Below, one piece after another: positions 11,955-23,398 of a stretch of DNA of 64,000 nucleotides. Position numbers and translations under genes: made by a program. Origin of the DNA: Chelonoidis abingdonii (Eukaryota > Chordata > Testudines > Testudinidae). The stretch lies in assembly GCF_003597395.2 (NCBI RefSeq), contig NC_133770.1:11469046-11533045 (forward strand), read 5' to 3'. The number at the start of each line of letters is the position of its first letter. The stretch's first letter is position 1. The notes under the pieces are model-generated. The model was not told where the DNA came from and did not search any database. It saw nothing but the letters and a program-made list of their open reading frames with translations.

Positions 11955-12137
11955 GTACTGATTATGCCATCAGTTTACTTTGTGGCTTCGGGACAGTTAT
12001 TTGACCCTATCACCTCAATATATCCATGTCTACAAAGGAGTAAACACCTGCCTGCCTCAAAGAAAGGCAATGAGGCTTAAATAACATTTGTAAAGTGCTG
12101 TGATCCTTGGATGAAAGGTGCTTTATTCAGTGCTTAC
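11955..12137 (+). mobile_element. MIR SINE (sense)
   Basis: The order of segments follows the MIR consensus: tttgtggcttcgggacag, then atttgaccctatcacctca, then gcaatgaggcttaaataaca, then tttgtaaagtgctgtgatcc, then ttggatgaaaggtgct. This is the CORE region followed by the L2-like 3' tail. The copy is nearly full length from the core onward and ends just before a MITE target duplication. Confidence 0.8.
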
Positions 12138-12145
12138 ATAATAAG

Positions 12146-12916
12146 TAGGACCCTACCAAATGCACAGCCATGAAAAACACGTCACGGATTGTGAAATCCC
12201 CCGTGAAATCTGGTCTTTTGTGTGCTTTTACCCTGTATTATATAGCACAAGGGAGACCAGCGTTTCTCCAATTGGGAATCCTGACCCAAAAGAGAGTTAC
12301 AGGGGGAGTCACAAGTTTATTTTAGGGGGGTCATGGTATTTCCACCCTTACTTCTATGACACCTTCAGAGCTGGGCAGCTGGAGAGCGGCGACTGCTGGC
12401 CAGGAGCCCAGCTCTGAGGGCAGAGTTACTGCCAGTGCAGCGCAGAAGTAAGAGTGGCAATACCAGGCCATGCCACCCTCACTTCTGCGCTGCAGCCTTC
12501 AGAACTGGGCGGCTGGAGAGTGGTGGTTGCTGATTGAGGGCGCAACTCTGCAGGCAACAGCACAGAAGTAAGAATGGCCTGGTATGGTATTGCCTCCCTC
12601 ACTTCTGCGCTGCACTGGCAGCAACTCTGCCTTCAGAACTGGGCTCCTGGCCAGCAGCTGCCACTTTCCAGCTGTCCAACTCCGAAGGCAGCACCACCGC
12701 CAACAGCAGTGCAGAAGTGAGGGTAGCAGCACCACAACCTCCCTTACAATAACCTTCTGCCCGCCCGCCCCACGACTCCTTTTTGGGTCAGGACCCCTCC
12801 AATTACAATGCCAGGAAATTTCATATTTAAACAACTGAAATCATGAAATTTACGATTCTTAAAATCCTCTGACCATGAAATTGACCAAAATGGACCATGA
12901 ATTTGGTAGGGCCCTA
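12146..12916. mobile_element. Large palindromic hAT non-autonomous element
   Basis: The 771-bp element starts taggaccctaccaaa and ends tttggtagggcccta. It is flanked by the perfect 8-bp duplication ataataag (12138-12145 and 12917-12924), diagnostic for hAT. Internally it alternates sense and antisense copies of a unit containing cttacttctgcgctgc and ctggccagcagc, giving a complex foldback at 12380-12720. Frames on both strands inside it (12499-12834, 12534-12752, 12584-12838) are by-products of this palindrome. Confidence 0.88.
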
Positions 12917-12924
12917 ATAATAAG

Positions 12925-13352
12925 GTGGTAAGCCTATGGCTCCAAGCCTGCAAACACACACATGCATAGTTTTTAAGCAAGTGTACAGTCCCATCGTAGT
13001 CAATGGTACGACGCACCTGCTTTGGGGTGAGCATATACGCCCATGTTTGCAGGACTGGAACTCCAGGCAGCTGGGAGTTCTGAAAATAATATGTAAGACA
13101 TACAGCCTATTGCAGTTTTTATTTATTTGTGCCTGTTTTGCCTGTAGATAGACTTTCAGGTATAAAGCCCACAAAGTAGAGAACAATTAATTTTTCTAAC
13201 TAACCAAGGAGCTGACCCTGCAAATGGAAGTCCATCAGCATGGGTGTCTTTTCTTTTTTTACATTGGGCCCTGTTTCTATAAAGATATAGTACTAAACAT
13301 TTATAATGTTACTTTTCTTTTTCTCACACTCCCCTGACCCTGTGAACACTTA
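12925..13352. other. Unassigned sequence
   Basis: No recognisable feature was found. Overlapping frames on both strands (12914-13186, 12936-13151) have no motif. Confidence 0.4.
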
Positions 13353-13631
13353 GGGCTTGTCGTCACTACCACTGCTATCGATGCGGCGGAGTTGATTTAG
13401 TGAGTCTGGTGAAGACACGATAAGTCAATGGGAGAGGGCTCTCCTGTTGACTTCAGTACTCCACCTCTCTGAGAGGAGGAAGCTATGTCGACAGGAGAGC
13501 GTCTCCCATTGACGTAGCACAGTGTAGACACCTCTGTAAGCAGATCTAAGCCACATCGACTTAAGTTACATAAGTTACGTAACTTAACTAGCTTAATTTA
13601 GATTGATTTACCTCGTTAGTGCAGACCGGGC
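13353..13631. mobile_element. MITE with gggcttgtc/gaccgggcc ends
   Basis: The left end (agggcttgtcgtcactaccac) and right end (tagtgcagaccgggcct) are imperfect inverted repeats. Internal inverted motifs (gttgactt, gtcgaca, gtaacttaa) add secondary structure. The flanking bases allow TA on both sides, which would suit a mariner-like element, but an 8-bp duplication was not seen. The superfamily is left open. Confidence 0.6.
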
Positions 13632-14439
13632 CTATCACACGTGCTTCAAGTTGAGCACAAGAGTAATCCTGCTGAAGTCTATGCACTTACTTGTTGAAAG
13701 GTACGCAGGTATGTAAGTATTTGCAGGATCAAGGTCTTAGTTTGGATAATGGAAGCTCAGTGGTCAATTCCTTTTGGTTTATACCATAGTCACTTTCATG
13801 TGTAGATTCTCACCTACCATTAGTCTGTTCTGGTCGCATTAAATTCCAACGACTGGAATTGTCAAATGAGTTTAAATGTCTATTGGCTTTTTTAAATCCT
13901 TAAAAAACAGCCCAAAAAACAATTTTTTTTGTAATACCTGCTTGCCATAGTTTCTTTACCAAAAGGTTGAACATTCTACTCTTTTGCAGTTTTAGATATT
14001 TATAGTAAACATGGAAAACAATTTAAAATGTAGGGTCTTGGTCATTCTGTCTATTGTTCACAGGACAGTTTTACATTAAGTGAATATTAACTAATTGCAA
14101 AGTGAGCTTTTGTGGCTTAATAAGTAAATCAGATCTAAATCTAGCTGCTGTGTAATTATCTTAAAATGATACAAACAGCAATACATAATTAAAACTATTC
14201 TTCTAGTGCAAAACCAGGAAGTCAGGCATGTAAAACCACATCTACCCTTAAAACGAAATAATTATTTGCCGTAAGTATGTTGCATAATTCATAAACAATC
14301 CTGCACATCAGAGGTGAGAAAATAATGCCAAATAATTGCCATGAATTATTGTTAGACTTTAAATATGAATTTGCTCTGCTCATTAGAGCAACTCGAGGCC
14401 GTGATTTTGCAAAGCACTTAGACTCCAAACCAGGAAAGC
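13632..14439. other. Unassigned AT-rich sequence
   Basis: No gene or clear repeat was seen. 13860-14400 is AT-rich with long T runs and no repeat termini. The minus frame at 14222-14482 has no motif. Confidence 0.4.
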
Positions 14440-14585
14440 ATGTTAGCACAGGTTTAACTGTAAGTATACGCTTAAGTCCCATTGACTTTGGTGGTTCGTG
14501 ACTGACTGAATAGGGGCCTTAAACAGATGACGTTGACTTCAGTTAAGCATGTGCTTAAATGCTTGGTTAAATCCAAGCCCTACTG
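14440..14585. repeat. Short interspersed repeat with inverted cgcttaagtcccattgac motifs
   Basis: The segment contains cttaagtcccattgactttg and, further on, gttgacttcagttaagcatgtgcttaaat. These are mutually inverted words of a small dispersed reptile repeat. The exact ends and class are unknown. Confidence 0.45.
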
Positions 14586-15329
14586 ACCAGGTTTGTGATG
14601 CAAATGTTTAGGGAAAGCTCATTTTAAAATTTGCTTTTTCAAATATTTGAGTACACGAACTTGAAATTACAATCCTACGAAATGGGCCATTTGTGTGATG
14701 GAGTTTTAATAGCATGGATGATTGAGGAAAGGAACTCCTAGCTCACATGCTCAAATTCTCACCAAAGACAAAATTTTAAAATTTGTGCGATGAACCTGAT
14801 AACAAGAGTTCGATTCTTCTAATCAAGGAACAAAAAGAGTATGATATGATTCATGTGGCCAGTCACAAAAAAGCTCAAATTTCACATGTCAAATGGCAAG
14901 CAAAGGGTAAACAAAACTTGTGAAAAATGCTGAAAAACACCACTGAATTTTTTTTTGCATAATGAATGCTTTTTAAAAAAAGCCAACAGAAAAAGAGGCA
15001 AAGTTCATCTACTGTCTTTGTTAGGATTTATGCATTCTGCTCTGCATGTATTTGATACTACTAAAATATTTTTAAACAGATGTAAAAAAAATATTCAAGA
15101 GTCAGGAAATTGCAAGGGTTGCACATGTAACCTTAACTTTGCCCCCTTGCACGGAGGCATTACGAGAATTTTATTATATGGTCACACATTAATTTTCTCT
15201 GCTGGACCTTCAAACTCATCTAAAGCCTGATCCAAAACACCTTGACTTAACTGGGGGGGGGGGGGGAGGGAATCAGGTTAGTCATATGGTATTGTTTCTA
15301 TTCCCTGATTGGGCAAGTCTTGAAACACT
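14586..15329. other. Unassigned AT-rich sequence with a G-run
   Basis: No recognisable gene or repeat is present apart from an uninterrupted G homopolymer of about 14 bases near 15252. The 91-codon frame at 14955 (+) has no domain. Confidence 0.45.
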
Positions 15330-15330
15330 T

Positions 15331-15602
15331 AGAATCATAGAATATCAGGGTTGGAAGGGACCTCAGGAGGTAATCTAGTCCAACTTCCTGCTCAAAGCAG
15401 GATCAGTTCCCAATTAAATCATCGCAGCCAGGGCTTTGTCAAGCCTGACACTAAAAACCTCTAAGGAAGGAGAGTCCACCACCTCCCTAGGTAACCCATT
15501 CCAGTGCTTCACCACCCTCCTAGTGAAAAAGTTTTTCCTAATATCCAACCTAAACCTCCCCCACTGCAACTTGAGACCATTACTCCTCATTCTGCCATAA
15601 CT
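15331..15602 (-). mobile_element. CR1 LINE 3' end (antisense)
   Basis: Read on the minus strand, this is the C-terminus of the CR1 ORF2 polyprotein followed by its 3' tail. The frame 15414-15698 contains [29 protein letters not shown] and LDKALAAMI, the conserved CR1 reverse-transcriptase C-terminus. The 3' tail ends in the typical CR1 octamer-like aatcatagaat at 15331. The element is 5'-truncated, as is usual for CR1. Confidence 0.88.
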
Positions 15603-16370
15603 TCTCTCATAACACTGCCACATGCTCTGAAATTGACTCTGAATATATGTGTCTGTTAACTGGACTTTTCGAATATTCACAGAAAACAAACACAGCAAGA
15701 GATGTCAGTGTTGCTGAGGCACCTTTTTGTATTATTCTCCCAGTTTTAATGGATGAGTTATAACAGTGAAGGTGTCATTAGCTCCCAACATAGTTTCCCA
15801 CTAGGTCTGAATTGTTAAAAAAACCAGACAGCATCTCAGTGGAAGCTTTGGGCCTGAGTCTCTTCTGACTTACACCCTGTGAAAACGGGTGTAAACTCCA
15901 TTGACTTTCATGGAGTTGCTCCTATACACTGGTGTAGTGAAAAAATAAGAGATCCTCATTATATTACATTGGCTCTTACTTGCTATTCCCTGTAACGCAC
16001 CACTGAGACTGAGATCCGATTACATCCAATGAATGCTCATTTCTAGTTTTTGCTTGGGAGCTGCTCAGCTGCCTCGAGTATGTGTGGATAGACTAGAGAT
16101 ATTGGCCCAAAAACCCTGCTGGGCACAGCGACCAGGCTAATGTCACATACACAGAAGAGGTGATTATAGATCCTTTGGCCAGTTCTATGTCAGCCTCAGC
16201 CAGGCAGTCATAAAGTACATCAGCTGCCTGTGTCTCACAGGGAACTACCCGCCAGCTTCAACAAGGTAGGGCATCTGACATGCCCCTTCCACCTGGAGTT
16301 GCAGTGGTGGGGTAGGTGCCAGCTCTACTGCTCTGTGCCAGCTGGGGAGGGGGACTCCATGCTGGGGAGC
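15603..16370. other. Unassigned sequence with a possible small MITE
   Basis: About 15845-15955 contains gacttacaccctgtgaaaa and catggagttgctcctatacac with weak inverted symmetry, similar to the small MITEs elsewhere in the window. The rest is unrecognised. Confidence 0.4.
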
Positions 16371-16378
16371 TCTGGCTG

Positions 16379-16501
16379 TAGGGTGATCAGACAGCAAGTG
16401 TGAAAAATCGGGATGGCGGTGGGGGACAATAGGAGCCTATATAAGAAAAAGACCCAAAAATTGGGACTGTCCCTATAAAATCGGGACATCTGGTCACCAT
16501 A
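16379..16501. mobile_element. hAT MITE, TAGGGTGACCAGA family, copy 1
   Basis: The 123-bp element starts tagggtgatcagac and ends catctggtcaccata. It is flanked by the perfect 8-bp duplication tctggctg (16371-16378 and 16502-16509). The core reads aaaaatcgggatgg, taggagcctatataagaaaa and ttgggactgtcc. Two further copies lie at 18208-18331 and 20414-20537. The 8-bp duplications place the family in hAT rather than mariner. Confidence 0.88.
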
Positions 16502-16509
16502 TCTGGCTG

Positions 16510-17944
16510 ATTTCCAGCCTCTTTCTACCTCCACAATGGTGCAGAAAGAGCGGGAGCAGAGTACAGGATCAGTGACATTGACATTTCTGGCCAGTGCTTT
16601 TTTCTACTTGTTTTATAGTGTCACTGAATCTAGAAATAGAAAAGTTATTAGATTTGCTAGTCCAGAGCAGAGGAAGGGTGAAGCTAAGGTTTGTCATGTT
16701 TTCATACAAAGTGAAGGGCCTTTTGGAGCAGCATGTATGGGCTTCAGCTGCAGGGTATTACCAGGACTCTTTTGCAGGGACTTTCACTTTCCCCCATACT
16801 ATTATTTCCTTGGTTTTTGTATATTGCAAGTTTCTTTTATGGAGACAGAGTGCTATCTCCAGAGACTAGCTAGCATCTCCACTATTCACATGCCATTTGT
16901 CATGTCAGAATACTATGAGCTGAGAAAGCTCACAGAAAAAACCAAATGGGGGCTAAGTCTCTGTACAAGTAGAGCTTTATGCTTCCATCAGAAATAAAGA
17001 AACTCTCCTTGAATGGACATGCTGCATTATTAAAGGAGTGGGCAGATGAGATGGACCAGTGGCCTGAAATCTGGGATACAGCAATGACAATCCCTGATGC
17101 TTCAGAGGAAGGCAATTCCTTCCATCAGCTTACGACTTGAAACATTAGAGTTAAATACGTTTATTTAGCATACATAGCCACAGATGTTTTTTAATGGTCA
17201 CCAAAGTAAGTAAATTTCCAGCGACAGTACATTAGTCCTGATATAAGATGTTTAGATATTGTATTTGTACCAAAAATATACATACTATAATTAGAAACTG
17301 GTACTGGAGTCAGTACATTGATAAACTATCTTGTAAATTCAGTTGGGGATGAATTCAAGCAAGTCTGATGCATTAATATTTCCTGAAAAAAAATACATTG
17401 GATTCTGCACCCAGATCTAGCACTCATCAGGTTGTTCAGCAACTTTTGTGCCTACCGTGACCTCAGCCAGGTTCCTCAAAACGTGAGATGATGCCAGGAG
17501 ACAACTCCAAATACTCTATGGTCCATCCCTTGAGGCTGGATCAGGCCCCTAAACTATAAGTAAATAGATCCATCATAGGAGCTTTCTGTTCCTTCTCTTC
17601 GTCTACTCCAACAGAAGTCTTACATTAGCCAAAGCAGAACATTGAAACAGTAAATGTGATGCTCCTTAAGACTATCAGTTGCAGACACCATGGCGGTGAA
17701 GGTCATGTAAGTACTTAGGACTGAATGGTCAAAGAAAGTTAGCGGTTGTGATGCTCAGCATCACCAAGTCTCACTTGTAAGCAGCGGATAAAATCATTGT
17801 GATTCTCAAATCCTGAGTGAGATGCCTAAGCTCCTATACAATGAATGGGGAGAGAGAGGAGCCTTAGATTGTAATTCACAAAAGTCAGCACACTATGCGA
17901 GAAACCACCTAAATGAGCCAATGGGAGATGCCGATGATGGGTAT
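16510..17944. other. Unassigned sequence
   Basis: The 153-codon + frame at 16536-16997 is the longest here. It is cysteine- and aromatic-rich, overlaps another + frame (16594-16869) and shows no domain, signal peptide or codon regularity. I treat it as chance. A Kozak-like caccatggcgg at 17687 lies in a seven-codon frame only. Confidence 0.4.
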
Positions 17945-18475
17945 GTGCTACCCCTACCCCTCTCATAGAGATACCTCCCTCTGCTTGTGATTCCCTGCTT
18001 GGTAAAGCACTCACCCAGGATGTGGCAGACCCAAGATCCAGTCCACTGGCCTCAATTATTCATAAGTTATTTATCCAGAGGGCAACAGCTTCAACAGGAA
18101 AGATGGAGGGAGAGACACCTCAAAATATTCCATAGCCCAGTGGTTGGAGCACACACCTAAGAGGTGGGAGACCTCTGCTGAAATTCTTTCTTCTCTTCTG
18201 GCAGAGATAGAGTGACCAGACAGCAAGTTTGAAAAATCGGGACAGGAGGTGGGGTGTAATAGGAGCCTATATAAGAAAAAGACCCAAAAATTGGGACTGT
18301 CCATATTAAATCGGGACATCTGGTCACCCTAGGCAGAGAGGGGGGAATTCATCCTGTGTCTCTCACATCCCAGTGAGTTTTCTAATCACTGGGCAAAAAG
18401 ATATCGGGTGGGCACCTACTCAAGCTGTTTCATATGGAGTTAGGTGGCCTTTGAGCACACCTACCGGATTAGGCC
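17945..18475. mobile_element. tRNA-like SINE/repeat interrupted by a MITE
   Basis: Two tRNA-like modules are visible. The first is aaagcactcacccaggatg with agatccagtcc (18005-18043). The second is atagcccagtggttggagcac (18132-18152) followed by gaggtgggagacctc. Reversed copies of the same words (ctcacatcccagtgag, taatcactgggc) follow at about 18362-18395. The repeat is split at 18200-18339 by the hAT MITE copy 2 and its target duplication. The family name is not assigned. Confidence 0.5.
18208..18331. mobile_element. hAT MITE, TAGGGTGACCAGA family, copy 2
   Basis: This 124-bp copy starts tagagtgaccagac and ends atctggtcaccctaa-like at 18331. It is flanked by the perfect 8-bp duplication ggcagaga (18200-18207 and 18332-18339). 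It is inserted in the tRNA-like repeat at 17945-18475. Confidence 0.88.
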
Positions 18476-20330
18476 CCTCAAGTGAGTGAGGTGGCTGAAT
18501 GTCTATCATACCTTGGTTTGAGAATCACTGTAGGAGCTTGGTAAGAGATCAGTGCCCGGACACTTACAGAGAGGCAGCACTGCACATGCTCACAGGCAGT
18601 CACACAGGGAACTCTTACTACAAAAATGGAGGTGTCAGTGCGTCTGCAGTACAGCCAAAACCAGGGCGTAACACACCTAAAATAGGGACTTAAGCACCGA
18701 ACTCTTTTTGAGCATCCAGGCTTTATGTTCCACATTACAATTGTTCACAGCAGAGTAGCACCCAATGAAAATCAGGGTGCCACTGTGCAAGGTGCTGCAC
18801 AAAGATATAACCAGAGACGGTCCCCTGCCTCAGAAAGCTTACAGTGTGTGCAGTCCAGTTTCTCATTCAGAATGGTGGCTTTGCAAAGAACAATGTATTC
18901 CAGGATGTTCGTCCAAGAGCTATTCACTTCAGAAGGTTAATTTCATTGCCCTCTCTCTGAGGTGTTATTATCGCCTCACTATTCCTATAAAAGAGACTTG
19001 AAATAACATGCTTAGATGTGCTTGCCCATTAGTGCACTTTAAATTGAAATGGGCTCTGTGCTTCTTTGTCCTGCCACAAGACCGAGAATGCTCTGGCTGT
19101 TTGGCATCTTGCTGGTGATGCAAAGGAGCCATAAACCTGTTCCCCAGCTCAGTTTTCTAGGTCATCAGCCTGATACTCAGCACCTCACAGGAATGGAACC
19201 GTAAATGTAAAGGTTCCACTGTGCAAAGAGAAGTGTCCAGCTATTTCCCTGAAGCACTGAAATAAAATAACATCTCAAGCATCATTTAAAAGATTATTGG
19301 CATTTGAGCATGCTGGAAGCGTTAATCCAGTGTCTATTTTGTTGTCATCTCGGTTTCAAATTGCTCCCAGAAGTTCCCCTCTAAATGTTACTATGATTTG
19401 GAGTACAATTTCCATTAATTATCAGCACATTTAATATATATTTTTAAAATGAATCCAGGATAACGACTACATTGTTACCTGGTTGACATTATCCAATGAG
19501 ACATGCTTTATGTCATCACAAATTTAAAGAGACGCTGCTTGGGGGGGAAAAACAGTATTAGTCACTTTATAGCAAATTGCACAAAATATCAGCTAAGGCT
19601 GTGCAAAAACTGCAGTGACCAAGAGCAGAGATATTGCCCATCTCCCTCTCCTTTACTTTACATTAGTCCCATCGACCTCTTCCTGCTACTCCATCCCTGA
19701 AGGAATTAACCCTCCCCCTGCTCCCTTCACCCCCAACTTCCCTAGCCACTTCTGTCTCTGGGCATCCCCTGGCCAGATGCGGAGGATGTATAGAAAGTTG
19801 CTGAGGGTTTGATTCAAAGCATATATAACTAAATGGGAGTCATCTTTCCACTGACTTTCTCAGGCCCCAAGAATCCGCAGCCCCTAGTGTTGTCAGCGGT
19901 ACCTGAAGGCACAGCATCCTGCAAAATCTGTTCGTTACTCTTTGGATTCATGAAGACTGCCAGTCCCTTTTCTGGAACTTGAACTTCCTCTACTGTAACA
20001 GTGTCGCAGTGGTATGGTCTGCAGAGTATTCACCGTTTAATTAACTCAAGTCACTGCTTTATGTACAAATCCCCACTAGATCCATCAGTGGGAAATTTCA
20101 GGTACTCAGGAGCTCCTAGAACTTGCCCTACACGCGAGTTAACATTTACTCCTGTGCAGAGGGTCAGCACAAAGGCTATGCACTAATTAAGTCCTTTTTA
20201 ATACACAAGGCCTAGGCACCTCTTCAATCCTGTTCAGCCCTATGGGCTGAAATTAGATTAAGTTGTGCCCAGGCTGTAAGAGGGACAACTGATGCCTAGG
20301 GCTTGTTCTGACTATCTTTGCACAGGGGAG
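18476..20330. other. Mostly unassigned sequence with one old L3/MIR-like tail
   Basis: At about 18760-18850, gtgcaaggtgctgcacaaag and gagacggtcccctgcctcag, then aaagcttacagt, match the antisense tail of old L3/CR1-type repeats. Around 19260-19480 is an AT-rich stretch with tccattaattatcagcac and no repeat signature, which could be a non-coding element. No gene was seen. Confidence 0.45.
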
Positions 20331-20347
20331 AATTTCACACTCAGTGA

Positions 20348-20675
20348 AAGCAGCAAAGAGTTTTGTGGCACCTTATAGACTAATAAATGTATTGGAGCAT
20401 GAGCTTTCGCGGGTAGGGTGACCAGATGTCCCAATTTTATAGGAACAGTCCTGATTTGGGGGTCTTTTTCTTCTATAGGGTCCTATTACCCCCTACTCCC
20501 TGTTCCGATTGTTCACATTTGCTGTCTGGTCACCCTATACGTGGGTGAATACCTACTTCATTTCATTCATCCATGAAAGCTCATGCTGCAATATGTTTGT
20601 TAGTCTATAAGGTACCACAGGAGTCTTTGCCGCTTTTACAGATCCAGACTAACACGGCTACCCCTCTGATACTTG
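20348..20675 (+). mobile_element. Penelope-like element 3' end with inverted arm, copy 1
   Basis: This short copy begins aagcagcaaagagttttgtg and ends acggctacccctctgatacttg. The two arms are inverted: cttatagactaataaatg and gagcatgagctttcg are mirrored by gaaagctcatgctgc and gttagtctataaggtacc. It is flanked by an 11-bp duplication acactcagtga (20337-20347 and 20676-20686). The longer copies at 34.5 and 42.7 kb share these ends and carry a GIY-YIG-like reading frame, which supports the Penelope-like assignment. A hAT MITE (20414-20537) is inserted in one arm. Confidence 0.7.
20414..20537. mobile_element. hAT MITE, TAGGGTGACCAGA family, copy 3
   Basis: This 124-bp copy starts tagggtgaccagatgtccc and ends gtctggtcacccta. 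It lies inside the Penelope-like copy. Flanks ttcgcggg (20406-20413) and tacgtggg (20538-20545) agree at 6 of 8 bases. The uninterrupted arm in other copies reads ttcgtggg at this place, which confirms an 8-bp duplication. Confidence 0.85.
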
Positions 20676-20794
20676 ACACTCAGTGAACAGTCTTTTAGGG
20701 TCCATTTATATATATCTGCACATGCACGCACAAACAAATATATAAGAGCTTGTTGGAAAAATGGAATTTCTGACTGCAGGTGCTGGTACTGAAT

Positions 20795-20934
20795 GACAGG
20801 GGATGGATGACTTGATAAATTGGCCTGCTTTGTTCATTCCCTCTGAAGCACCTGGCATTGGCCGCTGTCAGAAGACAGGATATTGGGCTAGATGGACCTT
20901 TGGTCTGACCCAGTATGGCTGTTCTTATGTTCTG
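20795..20934 (+). mobile_element. CR1 LINE 3' tail
   Basis: The sequence gcacctggcattggccgctg, agacaggatattgggctaga and tggacctttggtctgaccca, then gttcttatgttct, is the 3' end of a turtle-type CR1. It is recognised by its recurrence at 40195-40297 and, antisense, at 31071-31268. The copy is strongly 5'-truncated. Confidence 0.8.
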
Positions 20935-22490
20935 TCCTGAAGGACATTCTGATAGCTCAAAAGATAAATACATTTCGAAACAGAAAAAAAGCCAACATTT
21001 TCCACAGAACAAATATTCATTTCAGTAACATCCCAACAAAATAAAATATTAAGTATATAAGAAAATAAATATTTAAATATAAGTGGAAATGAAAACAAAA
21101 TATGTTTACCTTCTCGAAAAAAAATTCTTGCAAAACTTTTCCATTTGACAAAACTGCATTGTCCTACAGAAAACTGTCCAGTCAAAATTTTTTCAGCTAC
21201 CTATATTATATACATTTTCCAGGGGACTTCTATTCACCTTCAGTCTGCATGACTCTCCATTTGACAGTGCTTAAGTCACCTGAAAGCATTTTCCAGCTAC
21301 GCCTTGGTGCATTAATCATCGTTAGATTTGTGATCACAGCCAAAGCTATTACTTCAACCTCTTGACATTTTGAGACAGTGGGTCTCAACTAAAGAAACTG
21401 CAATCTGTAACTAATTTAAAATAGAATAAAAAGCAAGTACAAAAAAAAAAGTCTGATGATTGCGCATTACTATGGATGTGTGATGAAGCTTTAAACCCAC
21501 TGAAAATATCAGGAAATTGAATTGTAATTTTCATCACAATCTCTTCAAAAGATAACACGAATTTTCCACTTCCCTTGAGTATTGTGGTGGACGTCTGGTT
21601 CCACTGACGTCAATGGGAGTTTTGCCATGTGACTTCAGTAGGGCCAGGATTTTGCCCCCAAATGTTGTCTATGAACTGTATCTGCCCAGAGCATGAGCAC
21701 CTTGCTATCAGTGCCACTAAACACTTCAAAAAAGATGAGGCTGTGACTTTTCCCTCTAGCCCACCCACCTCAGTTGTCAACCATCTATATAATACACTGA
21801 TATATTCTAGAACCACCAATGGTTTGACTGCAGAAAGGGCTGTACACCTTCCACATGACCTTATGCATGACATCCTGGAGCTTAAACACGCAGTCTCCTG
21901 CCCACGGCCTCTTGTAAGTCCTCTTAAAAACCCACTTATAGCATGCTGTCTATAGTGAATCTTGTTGATTTGTATAGAAAAATCCTTTCCATTATTCTCC
22001 TTCCCTGACCTCTGTCTACCTGTCTGTTGATCCTTAGACTGTGAGATCCTTGGGGGCAGGGACTGTCCTTTTTGGTGTTACTGGACAGAACCCAGTTCAT
22101 TGTCAGTGCTACTGCAAACAAATAATACCGCACAAATGCCCTGGAGCACTGACACATTTGCTACAGGTGTTAAAAAGGGCACACACAAGTAACTGTCCAT
22201 GTGACTGCCTCGGCTCAGACATGCCTATATCCTGGATGGATTCTTAACCACAGAGCTTTTCTGTAAAGTTTTGAAACTGTAGCACTCTCCAGCCCAGGAA
22301 CCCAGGATATTCCATCTGTCCTGCAAGAAGTGAAGATGCAGGAACTCTGTTTTTCAAGGGAACTAATCTAGCAGGGAAGCCAATCAGGTCCAGGACTATG
22401 GATACTGATAATCGATGTCTGAATGCCTGCAAGAACAATCCTTTGGAGCCCATAAGCTCAAACGTATACTTAAAATTTTGAACACTCTAT
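20935..22490. other. Mostly unassigned sequence with a short old repeat tail
   Basis: About 22030-22135 (gactgtgagatccttggggg then cagggactgtcctttttggt) matches the sense tail of ancient L3/CR1-type repeats. A stretch at 21595-21660 (ccactgacgtcaatgggag then ggccaggattttgcccc) is another short dispersed repeat. The + frame at 21629-21955 (108 codons) overlaps an antisense frame and has no domain. Confidence 0.45.
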
Positions 22491-22498
22491 GGTATGAT

Positions 22499-22754
22499 CA
22501 GGGGCGGCTCTAGGGATTTTGCCACCCCAACCATGGCAGGCAGGCTGCCTCTGGTGGTTTGCCTGCGGAGGGTCCGCTGGTCCCGTGGCTTCTGCGGACC
22601 AGCCACAGGCATGCCTGCGGGAGGTCCTCCGAAGCCACGGGACCAGCGGACCCTCTGCAGGCCTGCCTGCTGCTCTCGCGGGGCCAGCAGAGCATCCCTG
22701 CTGCTTGCCACCCCAAGCATGCACTTGGTGTGCTGGGGCTTGGAGCCGCCCCTG
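22499..22754. mobile_element. hAT MITE, CAGGGGCGGCTC family, copy 1
   Basis: The 256-bp GC-rich element starts caggggcggctctaggg and ends ggagccgcccctg. It is flanked by the perfect 8-bp duplication ggtatgat (22491-22498 and 22755-22762). The inside contains an inverted pair built on gagggtccgctggtcc. Six overlapping frames on both strands are consequences of its GC-rich palindrome. Related copies are at 24478, 36478 and 44647. Confidence 0.9.
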
Positions 22755-22762
22755 GGTATGAT

Positions 22763-23312
22763 GTAATCTGACCTATAAGAGGGCATCAGGTCAGAATATG
22801 TAACTGATCAAAAACCAACAACTTTAACATCTCCTTTGCCATTACTAACAGTCCTACTGTACTTTTAAAAGCCTTCGTGAAGCACTAGTAAACAGCAATA
22901 TTGTAATAAATACTAATAGCTTCTTCCTGCAAAGTGACTTTTAGAACATTTCGCCTGTCTTATGCACAGATACAAATATTTATTAGGAAGTCTGCTTAAA
23001 CTTAGTCAGACTTCAAAGAACTGACCAAAACTTACCTGCCAAATTCAAACTCCTGAAATCTGAGCCCCCAGCCCTTTGCAGAAAAAGCAATGCTAAAGCC
23101 CAGAATGCTTAATCCCGTTGTGCAAATATTCTGTTACTAATATATACCAATAATCAACTTACTTTTTGCCAGCTGCCCCAGAACATCTCTTCCTACTTTG
23201 TCAAAGCAGTGTCATATTTTGGAGAATTTTCTCAAAGCAGAACTATAAAAAAAAACAGATGCTGTAATATGCCGGGCCTGGATTGCCTCTACATAAATAG
23301 TCATTGCTCTAT
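22763..23312. other. Unassigned AT-rich sequence
   Basis: No gene or repeat was recognised. Confidence 0.4.
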
Positions 23313-23398
23313 TGGGCCAGATCCTCAACAGTTGTAAATTGGTATATCTCTGTTTCAGTGGAAAGAAGCCAGTTTACACCAGCAGAAGAGCTGGCCCT
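23313..23398. mobile_element. Short palindromic MITE copy
   Basis: This copy has tgggccagatcctcaacag at the left and gcagaagagctggccctt at the right, with gtttacacc and gtaaattgg inverted inside. It belongs to the same small family as 3510-3599. Confidence 0.55.

Noticed and set aside
16536..16997. 153-codon + frame
   Set aside because: It overlaps another same-strand frame and begins just after the MITE target duplication. It shows no motif or codon regularity.
17687..17715. Kozak-like caccatggcgg followed by gtaagt, resembling a tiny first exon
   Set aside because: Only a few codons precede the donor-like site, and no promoter or following exon was found. A chance combination is likely.
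22494..22786. Cluster of six overlapping frames on both strands
   Set aside because: All are produced by the GC-rich inverted structure of the hAT MITE at 22499-22754.
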